Assembly (NCBI GenBank): GCA_900471525.1
Contig: UCEZ01000004.1
Coordinates: 62,001 to 126,000, forward strand
Reading direction: 5' to 3'
DNA: 64,000 nucleotides
Origin: Hyphomicrobiales bacterium
Lineage (GTDB): Bacteria; Pseudomonadota; Alphaproteobacteria; Rhizobiales; Rhizobiaceae
The notes below the pieces were generated by a model that ran no database searches, was not told where the DNA came from, and saw nothing but the letters and a program-made list of their open reading frames with translations. Made by a program: the position numbers and the translations under genes. Shown piece by piece: positions 46,401-55,173 of the stretch (position 1 is the first letter of the stretch; each line of letters opens with the position of its first letter).

Positions 46401-46916
46401 TCAGGCAGTCTTTTCCTTCGACAGACCTACGCGCAGATCGCTTGCCTGGTATATGGTCTCGCCATCGGCCTTTAGCCAGCCGTCGGCCGTGCCAAGCACA
46501 AGGCGACCACGCATGACGCGCTTGAAGTCGATACCATATTCGAGAAGCTTGGTTTCCGGGCGGACCATGCCCTTGAACTTCACTTCGCCGGTCGAAAGCG
46601 CCATGCCGCGACCCGGTTCGCCGAGCCAGCCGAGGAAAAAGCCCGTCAGCTGCCACATGCCATCGAGGCCAAGGCAGCCCGGCATGATCGGATTGCCCTG
46701 GAAATGGCAGGGGAAGTACCAGTCATCGGGACGCACGTCATATTCGGCGCGGATATAACCCTTGTCGAATGCACCGCCGGTTTCGGAGATGTCCGTGATG
46801 CGGTGAACCATCAGCATGGGTGGCAGGGGAAGCTGGGCATTGCCCGGGCCGAACAGTTCGCCACGACCGCAGGTCAGGATCTCTTCATAATTGAAGCTGG
46901 ATTGTCTGGTCGTCAT
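46401..46916 (-). CDS. fabA: 3-hydroxydecanoyl-[acyl-carrier-protein] dehydratase/isomerase
   Basis: FabA dehydrates and isomerises C10 intermediates, starting unsaturated fatty acid synthesis. The 171 residues have the hot-dog fold with catalytic His in CHFQGNP and Asp in GLDGMWQ. The ATG at 46916 is followed by a normal N-terminus. It is divergent from irr across 320 bp. The gene pair arrangement is conserved in rhizobia. Confidence 0.97.
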   Translation of the reverse strand: MTTRQSSFNYEEILTCGRGELFGPGNAQLPLPPMLMVHRITDISETGGAFDKGYIRAEYDVRPDDWYFPCHFQGNPIMPGCLGLDGMWQLTGFFLGWLGEPGRGMALSTGEVKFKGMVRPETKLLEYGIDFKRVMRGRLVLGTADGWLKADGETIYQASDLRVGLSKEKTA

Positions 46917-47236
46917 GAACTGTGGTTTCCCCGCTACATCCGTTTTTCGTTGTCTTGGTTTAGAGCAAGATAGGCATGATTTGAAGCGTCGGCATGACGG
47001 TTTCAAGTCGGTTCGCGCGTTCCTGTCCGGCCAAGCACAAGGCCTATTTCCGCCGTCGCATACATGATGGGCGCTGCAACAGCCAGAGATAATTGGCCTT
47101 TGCCCCAATAATAGGGCGGTTTTTAACGCCTTGATGCCTTGTGAGGCGTTGCTCACTATTGAAAGCATTCTCGGCAAAAGTTATATCGGCTCTGGAAGTA
47201 TGTTCTGCAATAGCTTGAAAGTCTGGATCCGTCCGC
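46917..47236. promoter_or_regulatory. fabA-irr divergent promoter region
   Basis: This 320-bp stretch must drive fabA leftward and irr rightward. A 7-bp inverted repeat AACGCCT/AGGCGTT (47125-47131, 47144-47150) is the clearest structure. I saw no ICE box or clean IRO box for RirA here. Confidence 0.5.
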
Positions 47237-47656
47237 ATGACGATTGCCACCGAGATCTGTTCGGAAGCGCGCTTGCGCCGCTCCGGCCTCAGGCCGACGC
47301 GCCAGCGCATGGCGCTTGCCGACCTGATCTTTGCCAAGGGTGACCGCCATCTGACGGTAGAGGAACTGCATGAGGAAGCCGTCACCGCCGGCTTTCCGGT
47401 GTCGCTGGCGACCGTCTACAACACGCTGCACCAGTTCACCGAAGCCGGCATGATCCGCGTTCTCGCCGTCGAGAGTGCCAAGACCTATTTCGACACCAAC
47501 GTGTCGGACCATCATCACTTCTTCGTCGAGGGCCACAATGAGGTGCTCGATATCCCGGTCAGCAGCATCACCATCGGCAACCTGCCGGAACCGCCGGAAG
47601 GCATGGAAATCGCCCATGTCGACGTAGTGATCCGCCTGCGCCGCAAGCGCGGCTGA
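47237..47656 (+). CDS. irr: Iron response regulator Irr (Fur family)
   Basis: Irr represses or activates genes under iron limitation through ICE boxes and is degraded in the presence of haem. The 139 residues have the Fur winged helix (about 20-85, LTVEELHEEAVTAGFPVSLATVYNTLHQF). The His-rich stretch DHHHFFVEGHN, the conserved Irr haem-binding site, is present. The N-terminal Cys-Pro haem motif of Bradyrhizobium Irr is missing, as is usual in the Rhizobiaceae. The mbfA ICE box at 11775 in this window is a likely target. Confidence 0.95.
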   Translation: MTIATEICSEARLRRSGLRPTRQRMALADLIFAKGDRHLTVEELHEEAVTAGFPVSLATVYNTLHQFTEAGMIRVLAVESAKTYFDTNVSDHHHFFVEGHNEVLDIPVSSITIGNLPEPPEGMEIAHVDVVIRLRRKRG

Positions 47657-47672
47657 TCTTTCCCCTCTACAT

Positions 47673-47690
47673 CACGTCGTCGACGACGTG
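47673..47690. repeat. 18-base perfect palindrome after irr
   Basis: CACGTCGTCGACGACGTG lies just before the stop of the TRIC-like gene. The sequence TACATCACGTCGTCG occurs here (47668-47682) and again at 47692-47706 as a direct repeat, the second copy inside the coding end. Confidence 0.7.
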
Positions 47691-48326
47691 TTACATCACG
47701 TCGTCGGGATGACGGCCCGGTCGCGGATCGCCGATCGGTAGCGTCCAGCCGTATTTCAGCGCCCCGCCGCGCACGGCAAAGGCCGTCACTACGCCAAGGC
47801 TTGAGGCGAGGAGCAGCGATGCCCCGAGCCAGGTTGCGGCCGTGAACACCCCGGAGCCCGCAAGCGCGGCGGTCACATAGATTTCCGGGCGCAGCAGCAC
47901 CGATGGCTCGCCTGCGAGCAGGTCGCGTAGGATGCCGCCGAATGTCGCCGTCAGCATGCCGGTGACAAGAGCGACTGTCGGCGAGCCGGTTGCGGCCAAC
48001 CCCTTGGCGGCACCCATGACGCTGTAGGCAGAAAGCCCGATGGCATCGAGCCAGACCAGGAGTTTGTAGCGCGACTCCATCCTGTGGGCGGAGAAGAACA
48101 CGAGGACACCGGCGCAGCCGCAGACGACCAGATAGACCGGATTGGTGACCCAGAACACTGGCGTCGCCCCGAGGATGACGTCGCGCAAGGTGCCGCCGCC
48201 AATGCCGGTGACGGCGGCAAAAAAGACGTAGCCCATAATGTCCAGCTGCTTGCGCGAGGCGGACAGCGCTCCGGTCGCGGCAAAAACCGCCACCCCGGCA
48301 TAATCGAGAATTTCCAGGATCGGCAT
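47691..48326 (-). CDS. TRIC-like trimeric intracellular cation channel (UPF0126)
   Basis: This 211-residue protein has the seven-helix TRIC/UPF0126 topology: two homologous three-helix halves (first GALSASRKQLDIMGYVFFAAVTGIGGGTLRDVILG; second GMLTATFGGILRDLLAGEP) plus a final helix. The GGGTLRD/GGILRD motifs are diagnostic. Members are probable K+ channels. The ATG at 48326 has GGAGG five bases upstream. Its C-terminus is short and Asp-rich. Confidence 0.92.
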   Translation of the reverse strand: MPILEILDYAGVAVFAATGALSASRKQLDIMGYVFFAAVTGIGGGTLRDVILGATPVFWVTNPVYLVVCGCAGVLVFFSAHRMESRYKLLVWLDAIGLSAYSVMGAAKGLAATGSPTVALVTGMLTATFGGILRDLLAGEPSVLLRPEIYVTAALAGSGVFTAATWLGASLLLASSLGVVTAFAVRGGALKYGWTLPIGDPRPGRHPDDVM

Positions 48327-48387
48327 TTTTCCTCCCGCCAGACAATCGAGAAGGACCACAATGGCGCGGTCGCGTCAACGGTATGAA

Positions 48388-49176
48388 CTATTGCGGAAAG
48401 AGCACGTGGGTCCGGCCGCTGACATAGTAGGCGATCAGGCCAACCCATTCCCGCATTGCGGTTGTCGTCAACTGGGCGTTCAGCGATGGCTGGCTGAAAT
48501 CCAGGGTGAGGGTAAGCTGCCCGCTGGTGCGGTAGTCCACCGGCCAGGGTGTGACGGTGATGCCGAGTTTGCGGAACAGCCCGACCGATCGCGGCATGTG
48601 GAAGGCCGAGGTGATGAGGACGCAGTCCGAAAGGCCATTCGCCTCGAGCAATTGTTTGGTATTGGCAGCGTTTTCAAATGTAGTGCGCGACTGGTCCTCC
48701 CGGATCAGGCGTTCAGGCGCAATGCCGAAGGTCGAAAAGAAGGCTTCGGATGTCCGCGCATCACCGTCGTACTGGCCACTGAACGAGCCGTCGCCGCCGG
48801 ACACCAGGATATGCGTTGCCGGATGGGCTTGTGCCAGCTTCAAGCCTTCGATGAACCGGTCCGCCGCCTGGTTGACTTCGATACCGCCCCTTCCTGCGAT
48901 GACTTCATTCTCGAAGGCGCCGCCGAGGATGATGATGCAGGGGAGATTTGCAGGCAGGCTCGCGGGCCTTGGGATGCGATTTTCCAACCCCTGAAGCATG
49001 ACGGCGCCGGTGCTGGTGAACAGGGTAAAGAAGAACAGGGTCGCCGCAAGCCCGGACAAAAAACCATAGGTCCGCTGAAAGCCGGCACCGCCGAAGATGA
49101 AGCTTAAAACCAGGAGAAAGAAGATCAGGGACAGTGGCTGCACAAGCAGCCAGAGCAATTTTGATGCGAGAAACAT
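48388..49176 (-). CDS. YdcF/ElyC-like DUF218 membrane protein
   Basis: This 262-residue protein has two N-terminal hydrophobic helices (about residues 4-25 and 32-60) and a DUF218 domain (about 85-245) with IIILGGAFENEV, ILVSGGDG and TTFENAANTKQLL motifs. SanA/ElyC/YdcF family members act in envelope biogenesis in several bacteria. The start is ATG at 49176; a TTG at 49209 is an alternative. Function here is inferred only from family. Confidence 0.9.
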   Translation of the reverse strand: MFLASKLLWLLVQPLSLIFFLLVLSFIFGGAGFQRTYGFLSGLAATLFFFTLFTSTGAVMLQGLENRIPRPASLPANLPCIIILGGAFENEVIAGRGGIEVNQAADRFIEGLKLAQAHPATHILVSGGDGSFSGQYDGDARTSEAFFSTFGIAPERLIREDQSRTTFENAANTKQLLEANGLSDCVLITSAFHMPRSVGLFRKLGITVTPWPVDYRTSGQLTLTLDFSQPSLNAQLTTTAMREWVGLIAYYVSGRTHVLFPQ

Positions 49177-49270
49177 GAGGCTTGCTACCGTCTCTTCCAA
49201 ATATTGCAATGACTGAGGAGCTGAACGTAGCAGTCAACGCAGCGTTGGCCAATGCGCACTGTCGCTGGCG

Positions 49271-49310
49271 GAAAACTGACCATGGCGGCGACCCGCCATG
49301 GTCAGTTTTC
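49271..49310. terminator. Perfect 18-bp hairpin downstream of TMEM43-like gene
   Basis: GAAAACTGACCATGGCGG and its perfect complement form a hairpin with a 4-base loop (CGAC). TTTTC follows on the leftward strand. It lies 23 bp after the stop of the TMEM43-like gene and may terminate it; arms this long and perfect are unusual. Confidence 0.65.
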
Positions 49311-49332
49311 TAAATGCGTGGTGACCCCGTCT

Positions 49333-50520
49333 TCAGGCAGGCCGGCCGAGTGTCGGCGGTGCCTGAACTGCCTGTACCTTGTTGCGCCTCAGATAAATCA
49401 GGCCGCCCGCGAGAAGGGCGCCAATAGCGATGATGGCAATCGCAAGGACCGGGCGGTAGGCAATCCAGGCGATGGCGATGACCAGAGGTCCGAGGATCAG
49501 TGTCAGAATAGCGGCGATGATCGAGGTGCCGAAGCCGACGATCGAGCCGATGAAGGGAATGACGTCGGCAATGATGCTGAGGATCGACAGCATCATGACG
49601 AAGCCGATGAACATGCCGAACAGGCCACCGAACCGGATGAGCCAGGTGATCAGCGTGTTCTCGCTCTGGGCTGCGTCGAACATCTCCGCCGGCGTCGCGC
49701 GTCCGGCAGCGCTCAGGAACAGTTCGCGCCCGTTGGACGCCTTGTATCCTGTGACGTTTGCGCCTTTCTGGGCGCCGACAAAGCTGGCTTCCGAGATATC
49801 CTCACGGCTGAAGCTGATGCGCAGGTCGCCGACCGCCGGGCTCTGGCGGTTCTCCGAAACATAGATCGTTGTGCTATCGGCCTTCACCGGCTTGTCGGAG
49901 CCGATCGCCGATGTCACCTGGGTGACGACATCCGGCGTGAGCTTGACCGGGCTGTCCGTGCCGAGATTGGCAACAGCCTTGCCATCCACCGTGAAGGCGC
50001 CGAGCGTCGCGGTTGCCACAGTGAAGCGGTCGCCTTCGATCGGCATGTCAGGGTTCTGATGCTGGTCGCTCTGCTTGAAGTCGGAGGAATCGACGCGGCG
50101 TGGGCGCCAGTCCTTCTTGTAGGAATAGGTGGTGACCGTTTCCTCGCCGCCGCCGAGCGTCTTCTTCGTCTCGCTGCTGCTGTCCTCGATCCACTGGTAC
50201 ATCTCGACCTTGCGGTTGAGGCCGGCAGCGCCTTCGGCCGAGACGCCGAGCGCCGGATCTTCGGGCGTGCCGTCCGGCTTAACCGGTCCGGAGATATGCA
50301 CGAGCTTGCCTTCATTGGCCGGATCGACCGTGCCGCTGTCGACCGAAACGACAATGCCGGCGCCTTCGACCAATGCGCGATAGGTCTGGACGGAGCGGCC
50401 TTCGTTCCAGGAGAGGAGCCAGATCATGCCGATGATGAGAATCGGGCCAATAACGAGCCCTGCAAGGCCACTCTTCAGCCGCGAAAACCACGACGTTGTT
50501 GTTGTTTCGGTAAAGCTCAT
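49333..50520 (-). CDS. TMEM43 (LUMA)-family membrane protein
   Basis: This 395-residue protein matches the TMEM43 family. An N-terminal TM helix (about 17-36, GLAGLVIGPILIIGMIWLLSW) precedes NEGRSVQTYRAL, a family hallmark. A large soluble domain (about 40-290) is followed by three or four C-terminal TM helices (about 305-385). In humans TMEM43 is an inner-nuclear-membrane protein; bacterial roles are unknown. The gene is single, with a hairpin after the stop. Confidence 0.92.
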   Translation of the reverse strand: MSFTETTTTSWFSRLKSGLAGLVIGPILIIGMIWLLSWNEGRSVQTYRALVEGAGIVVSVDSGTVDPANEGKLVHISGPVKPDGTPEDPALGVSAEGAAGLNRKVEMYQWIEDSSSETKKTLGGGEETVTTYSYKKDWRPRRVDSSDFKQSDQHQNPDMPIEGDRFTVATATLGAFTVDGKAVANLGTDSPVKLTPDVVTQVTSAIGSDKPVKADSTTIYVSENRQSPAVGDLRISFSREDISEASFVGAQKGANVTGYKASNGRELFLSAAGRATPAEMFDAAQSENTLITWLIRFGGLFGMFIGFVMMLSILSIIADVIPFIGSIVGFGTSIIAAILTLILGPLVIAIAWIAYRPVLAIAIIAIGALLAGGLIYLRRNKVQAVQAPPTLGRPA

Positions 50521-50776
50521 GTCCCTCGATCCCCATCTGATGCCAGCCGTTTAACGGTCGGCCCGGCACGCTTATTCGCATTTACACGTGCTACCAGAAA
50601 ATCAGTAAAATTAAATATACTCGCCGTCGCCGCGATGAACACTCTTTGGGTCATTCCGCAAGATTTCGCGGCACTCATTCCCGGGAAGCAGAATTGTTTT
50701 TCCTTTTCCGGCCTTGCCCATGACCCGGCGCCGGGTATCTTGCGGCGGCAGGCATTCGGGCAAGGGAGACGCGGGC

Positions 50777-51934
50777 ATGACAGTGGATACCGGAGCTTTC
50801 GAAACGGGGGCGTTCGTCGGACGCATCTGGCGGCCCGATGTTGCCGGCCCGGCGCTGGTTGTGTTGCGCGATGGTGTGCTGTTCGACATCACCTCAAAGG
50901 ACGTGCCGACAATGCGCGACCTCCTGGAACTCGGCGATCCCGTCGGCTATCTGTCGCAGCAGGATGGCGAGCGTCTCGCCCCACTGGAAGCCGTCATGGA
51001 AGGCTCTGTCGAGGCCGCCGGCAATCTTTCGACAATCCATCTCCTTGCGCCTTGCGACCTGCAGGCGGTCAAGGCTTGCGGCGTTACGTTTGCCCGTTCG
51101 ATGATCGAGCGGGTCATCGAGGAAAAGGCGGCGGGCAACCCGGCGCTGGCCGAAAAGATGCGCGAACGCGTTACCGCGATCATCGGCGACAGTCTGCGTG
51201 ATCTGAAGGCGGGATCGCCGGAGGCGGCCAGGGTCAAGGCGGCACTGATCGAAGAGGGCGTCTGGTCGCAATATCTGGAAGTCGGCATTGGCCCGGATGC
51301 GGAAGTCTTTTCCAAGGCGCAGGTACTGGCCTCAGTCGGCTGGGGCGCATCGGTCGGGCTGCATCCGATCTCCAGGTGGAACAATCCCGAACCGGAGATT
51401 GTCCTGGCCGTTGACAGCCAGGGGCGCGTCAAGGGCGCTACGCTCGGCAACGACGTCAACCTGCGTGATGTCGAAGGTCGCTCGGCGCTTCTCCTGGGAA
51501 AGGCGAAGGACAACAATGCGTCCTCCTCCATCGGTCCTTTCATCCGCCTGTTCGACGACACCTATTCGATCGATGACGTCCGCAGTGCCGACCTGTCGCT
51601 GACCATCAGTGGCCCGGACGGGTTCGTCCTGAAGGGGGCGAGCACGATGCGGGAAATCAGCCGCGACCCGCTTGATCTGGTTTCCCAGACGATCGGCCGC
51701 CATCATCAGTATCCGGATGGCCTGATGCTGTTCATGGGCACATTGTTTGCGCCAGTCGAAGACCGCGATGCGCCGGGGCAGGGCTTTACCCACAAGATCG
51801 GTGATGTCGTGACGATCTCGAATGCGCAATTGGGGTCGTTGACCAACACCGTGCGCCTGTCGACGGAATGCCCGCCCTGGACATTTGGTCCGTCAGCGCT
51901 GATGCGCAACCTCGCCGCGCGTGGATTGATCTGA
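50777..51934 (+). CDS. Fumarylacetoacetate hydrolase (FAH)-family enzyme
   Basis: This 385-residue protein has the FAH fold; the C-terminal domain (about 170-385) holds metal-binding acidic residues (EPEIVLAVDSQGRVKGATLGNDVNLRDVEGRS). FAH-fold enzymes cleave or hydrate 2-keto acids and acylpyruvates. The ATG at 50777 has GGGAG nearby; an open frame upstream lacks one. The substrate is not clear. The N-terminal domain (LVVLRDGVLFDITSKDVPT) is the longer type seen in sugar-acid catabolism. Confidence 0.9.
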   Translation: MTVDTGAFETGAFVGRIWRPDVAGPALVVLRDGVLFDITSKDVPTMRDLLELGDPVGYLSQQDGERLAPLEAVMEGSVEAAGNLSTIHLLAPCDLQAVKACGVTFARSMIERVIEEKAAGNPALAEKMRERVTAIIGDSLRDLKAGSPEAARVKAALIEEGVWSQYLEVGIGPDAEVFSKAQVLASVGWGASVGLHPISRWNNPEPEIVLAVDSQGRVKGATLGNDVNLRDVEGRSALLLGKAKDNNASSSIGPFIRLFDDTYSIDDVRSADLSLTISGPDGFVLKGASTMREISRDPLDLVSQTIGRHHQYPDGLMLFMGTLFAPVEDRDAPGQGFTHKIGDVVTISNAQLGSLTNTVRLSTECPPWTFGPSALMRNLAARGLI

Positions 51935-52034
51935 CGCATATGGCTTTGCGACGACGCAAAACGGGAAGGGCCTGCGCTCTTCCCGTCCGCCATTCCGTCG
52001 ATCATCGAGCAGCCATTCGCCGCCCGCAATCCGG

Positions 52035-52595
52035 TTAGTGTGCCGACCAGCGGGTCGGGTCAGCTGATGCGACGTTGAGGAAGCGGTAGCCGGTCTGGTT
52101 GCGCTTGACGATCGTCTTGCGCAGGTTGTCGAGGGCAAATTCGCCCGCCGAGGTCTTGACCAGCAGGATCGCATGGCCTTCGCCCCGCTGCGTGCGCACC
52201 ACGGCAACGCGCAGTGCGCTGGAAGGAACCCCGGCGCGGATGAGGCGGCTGCGCTTGGTCATGACATAATCGTCGCAATCGCCATAAGTGGGATTGAGCG
52301 ACCAGACGTCGCGACGCTCGTTCAGCGGCCGGATGCTGCGGTTGACCGAGCGATTGACCGAAGCGAGAAGCCCACGGATCTTCGAGGTGTAGGCAACCTG
52401 AGACTTTGAGCTTTTCGTGCATTCCTCGATATGGTCGAGGCAGTAGAGCGAGAATGCGATCGGTGCCACCGATGTCTGACGCTGCACCTTGTAGGCGCCG
52501 CGTGCCGAACCGAGGTTGATGGCGTAAGCGGAGGAAATGCTGGTGGCGCCAAGGGCAGCGATGGTCGCCAGCGCGATGATTGCTTTCTTGAACAT
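52035..52595 (-). CDS. Transglutaminase-like cysteine peptidase (BTLCP family), secreted
   Basis: This 186-residue exported protein is a second DUF920/BTLCP member. A signal peptide (about residues 1-25) precedes the domain. Triad candidates are Cys in YGDCDDYV, His in GEGHAIL and Asp in EFALDN. It resembles the protein at 9484-10104 but diverges outside the active-site blocks, so the pair are paralogues rather than recent copies. Substrate unknown. Confidence 0.9.
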   Translation of the reverse strand: MFKKAIIALATIAALGATSISSAYAINLGSARGAYKVQRQTSVAPIAFSLYCLDHIEECTKSSKSQVAYTSKIRGLLASVNRSVNRSIRPLNERRDVWSLNPTYGDCDDYVMTKRSRLIRAGVPSSALRVAVVRTQRGEGHAILLVKTSAGEFALDNLRKTIVKRNQTGYRFLNVASADPTRWSAH

Positions 52596-52837
52596 GATCC
52601 CGTGTCCCTGTTGTCCTTAGCCTTCTGTCCAAGGCTTTTGTTATGGGACCGAATTCATTTCGGATCAGGCGGAGAGCGCATCATGCTGCGAAGCGGAAAG
52701 CATCCGTTTCGTCCACCTGTATCATCACGATACACAGGACGTTTTTCGGGGCGCTTAAGTGGAAAGATACAATTTTACGGATTTCGATCTTTTTGAGCGG
52801 AACGCCTGCGACACATGGTTTTGCCTGTTTCCGGCTG

Positions 52838-52863
52838 CAAAAAAGGGGCCATTGAAGGCCCCT
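52838..52863 (-). terminator. Rho-independent terminator of the copolymerase gene
   Basis: AGGGGCC and GGCCCCT are perfect 7-bp arms around a 6-base loop, followed on the leftward strand by six T residues. Confidence 0.9.
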
Positions 52864-52884
52864 CTGATCTTGCTGGCAAGAAGA

Positions 52885-55035
52885 CTATTCGGTGTAGTAG
52901 CCGGAATAGCTGTAATTGCCCGACATCTTGGCGCGGTCCTGCTGGTTGAGCAGGGTGACAATGCCTGCATTCGGGTTCTTGTTCTCCTTGAGTGCCGCCA
53001 CGGCCCGCTTGGCGCTCGACTGCGGCGTGCTTGCCCATTTGATGACGAAGACAATCATGTCGGCATGACGGGAAAGATAAAGTCCGTCCACGACCGGCTC
53101 GACTGGCGGCGTGTCGAGAATGACGTAGTCGAAATGCTTGCGGGCGCTGGCAAGGATGCGGCCCATCTTCTCACTCATCACCAGTTCGTCCGTGGCGATA
53201 TCGCTGCGCCGCCCGCCGAGAAGTACCGTCAGGTTGGACAAGGGATCGCGCATGATCAGCGACGTCAGGGTCGCGGAACTCCGGTCCTGACGCAGATAGT
53301 CGATGAAGTCGTGGTTCGGTTCGAGATTGAGGTGCTTGTTGATGCTCGGCTTGCGCAGGTCACAATCGATCAGCAGCGTCCGCTTGCCTGTCAAGGCATA
53401 GGCTCGGGCAAGAGACAGTGCCATGGTCGATTTGCCTTCCGAGGGAAGCGCAGACGAAACCATGATGATCGCGCCCTCGTCGCTGTCCTGCCGCTTGGGC
53501 TGGGGGTGTTTTCTCTCTTGCTGGTCAAGCGTCAACCGAAGTCGCCTTACGCTTTCGCTGAAAAGCGAAAGCGGCGCGGTCACCATAAGATCGGCGAGGC
53601 TGGAGGTCGGGTTCGCCAGCTTGTGATGCTCGTCGCCGGTCGCCTGTCTTGGCGCAATAGCCGAGAGCGGCACTTTCAGCACGGCTTCGATCTGGTTTTC
53701 GCTGACGAAGCCGCCGATGAAATATTCACGCAGAACCGCAAGGCCGACACCGAGGCCGATGGCGACGATCAGTGATAGTGCCAGGATCACCCTTCTGTTG
53801 GGGAAGGAGGCCGAGGTCGGAACCAAAGCCGCCGAAACGACCCGGCTGTCGGGCAGTTGCAAGGCGGACTGGGCATCGAGCTCTAGCAGGCGTGTCTTCA
53901 GTTTCTGATACTGATTGCGTGAAATTTCCGAGGACTGCTGGAGACTGAAGATCTCAGTCAACACTTCAGGCGGGAGGTTGCTCTGCAACACGGTCGTGCG
54001 GATTTTCTGGCGAACGTCATTTGCCTGCTGCTGGTAGGTCGCCACCGTCTGCTGCAGATTGTTGACTTGCTGAGTGGCAGCGTTTGCCAGCGAATTGTCG
54101 ACCTTGGCAAGTTCCGCCCGCAGGCTGATGGCTTCGGCGCTGTTATCCGTGGTCGATGCGATGCGGGTGGCGAGGTTTTCGCGCTGACCCTGCAATTCGT
54201 TCAGTGCGTCAGAACCGAGCTGCGCCACCAGCGTTGAGAAATCCTGCGATTGCAGGGATTTCTGCAGTGTGTCGATGCGGCTGAGCTCCGCTGTACGGTC
54301 GTTGTTGACCTTTTCGAGCTCGGCTCTGAGTGTTGCAAGACCGAGGGAGTTCGGCTGCTTCTCAAGCCTGTCGATATTGCCGGTAATGTAAGAATCGAAA
54401 TTCTTCTCATTTTCGATCAGAGCGTCATTGGCCGCTTCGGCGCTCTTTTGAATGGTATCACGGTTGGTCAGCGTCGCGGTGACCTTCGCGTTGATCTGTT
54501 CCTTGATATAGGTTTCGCTCATCGAATTGGCGAGCTTTGCGGCCTTGGCCGGATCCGTCGAAATGATGCCGACCGTGATCAGATACGTCAGCCCGTTGCG
54601 GTTGACCGTCACGGCGGACTTGAACGAGTTGAGGACGCGCGAAAGCGCCTCTTCCCCGGTGGGGGCTGGCGGGAGCGGGATGCGCAGCCAGCTGAGGATC
54701 CTGTCTTTCAGCGAAACCTTGATGCCGAATTCGCTGTCGGAAACGAGGTCATTCTCGCGTACCACGTTGAGCAGGATGCGGTCCGACTTGAGAATGCCGA
54801 CTTCGCTTTCGACGCGAGAGTTGTCAGCATTTGGATTGGAAAGAATATTATTGGAATCAAGAAGGTTCTTCGTGCTTGTGTCGACGAGAACGAGGGATGT
54901 AGCAGTATATTTTGGTGTAAGCGAATAGGTAAATATAATCGTCAGGATAAGTATAGTGGCAATTGTTGACAATATTAGCCAGAGCTGCCGGCGGATCAAT
55001 CCGAGAATGCCTTTGAGATCGATTTCTGCATCCAT
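52885..55035 (-). CDS. Polysaccharide copolymerase/BY-tyrosine kinase (ExoP/Wzc-like)
   Basis: This 716-residue inner-membrane protein controls chain length and export of a surface polysaccharide. The Wzz domain (about residues 5-95) has TM helices near 20-40 and around 430-455, with a long periplasmic coiled coil between. The cytoplasmic BY-kinase has Walker A (SALPSEGKSTMALSLA), Walker A' (LLIDCDLRKPS) and Walker B (YVILDTPP). The tail ends YSYSGYYTE, a Tyr cluster for autophosphorylation. The ATG at 55035 (MDAEIDLKG) is chosen because it begins the Wzz domain; a ribosome site is not evident. It is the last gene of the leftward cluster. Confidence 0.94.
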   Translation of the reverse strand: MDAEIDLKGILGLIRRQLWLILSTIATILILTIIFTYSLTPKYTATSLVLVDTSTKNLLDSNNILSNPNADNSRVESEVGILKSDRILLNVVRENDLVSDSEFGIKVSLKDRILSWLRIPLPPAPTGEEALSRVLNSFKSAVTVNRNGLTYLITVGIISTDPAKAAKLANSMSETYIKEQINAKVTATLTNRDTIQKSAEAANDALIENEKNFDSYITGNIDRLEKQPNSLGLATLRAELEKVNNDRTAELSRIDTLQKSLQSQDFSTLVAQLGSDALNELQGQRENLATRIASTTDNSAEAISLRAELAKVDNSLANAATQQVNNLQQTVATYQQQANDVRQKIRTTVLQSNLPPEVLTEIFSLQQSSEISRNQYQKLKTRLLELDAQSALQLPDSRVVSAALVPTSASFPNRRVILALSLIVAIGLGVGLAVLREYFIGGFVSENQIEAVLKVPLSAIAPRQATGDEHHKLANPTSSLADLMVTAPLSLFSESVRRLRLTLDQQERKHPQPKRQDSDEGAIIMVSSALPSEGKSTMALSLARAYALTGKRTLLIDCDLRKPSINKHLNLEPNHDFIDYLRQDRSSATLTSLIMRDPLSNLTVLLGGRRSDIATDELVMSEKMGRILASARKHFDYVILDTPPVEPVVDGLYLSRHADMIVFVIKWASTPQSSAKRAVAALKENKNPNAGIVTLLNQQDRAKMSGNYSYSGYYTE

Positions 55036-55173
55036 TATCGTGCAACCATTATCTGTACAGCTTGCGCTGATATTGTAAAAATTGAGTTTTATTTTTAAAA
55101 TGCTGCTATGCAGCATGGTGTCTCAAGTTCTACCAGATTACCGGCAGGCGACAATTGCGAAATTCAAACATCA

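Noticed and set aside
50611..50721. Possible 36-residue leftward micro-protein (MGKAGKGKTILLPGNE...)
   Set aside because: No clear ribosome site and no second line of evidence; left as a remote possibility.
49252..51201. 649-residue frame antisense to the TMEM43-like gene
   Set aside because: Shadow of the real gene; it also runs through its promoter and into the FAH gene.
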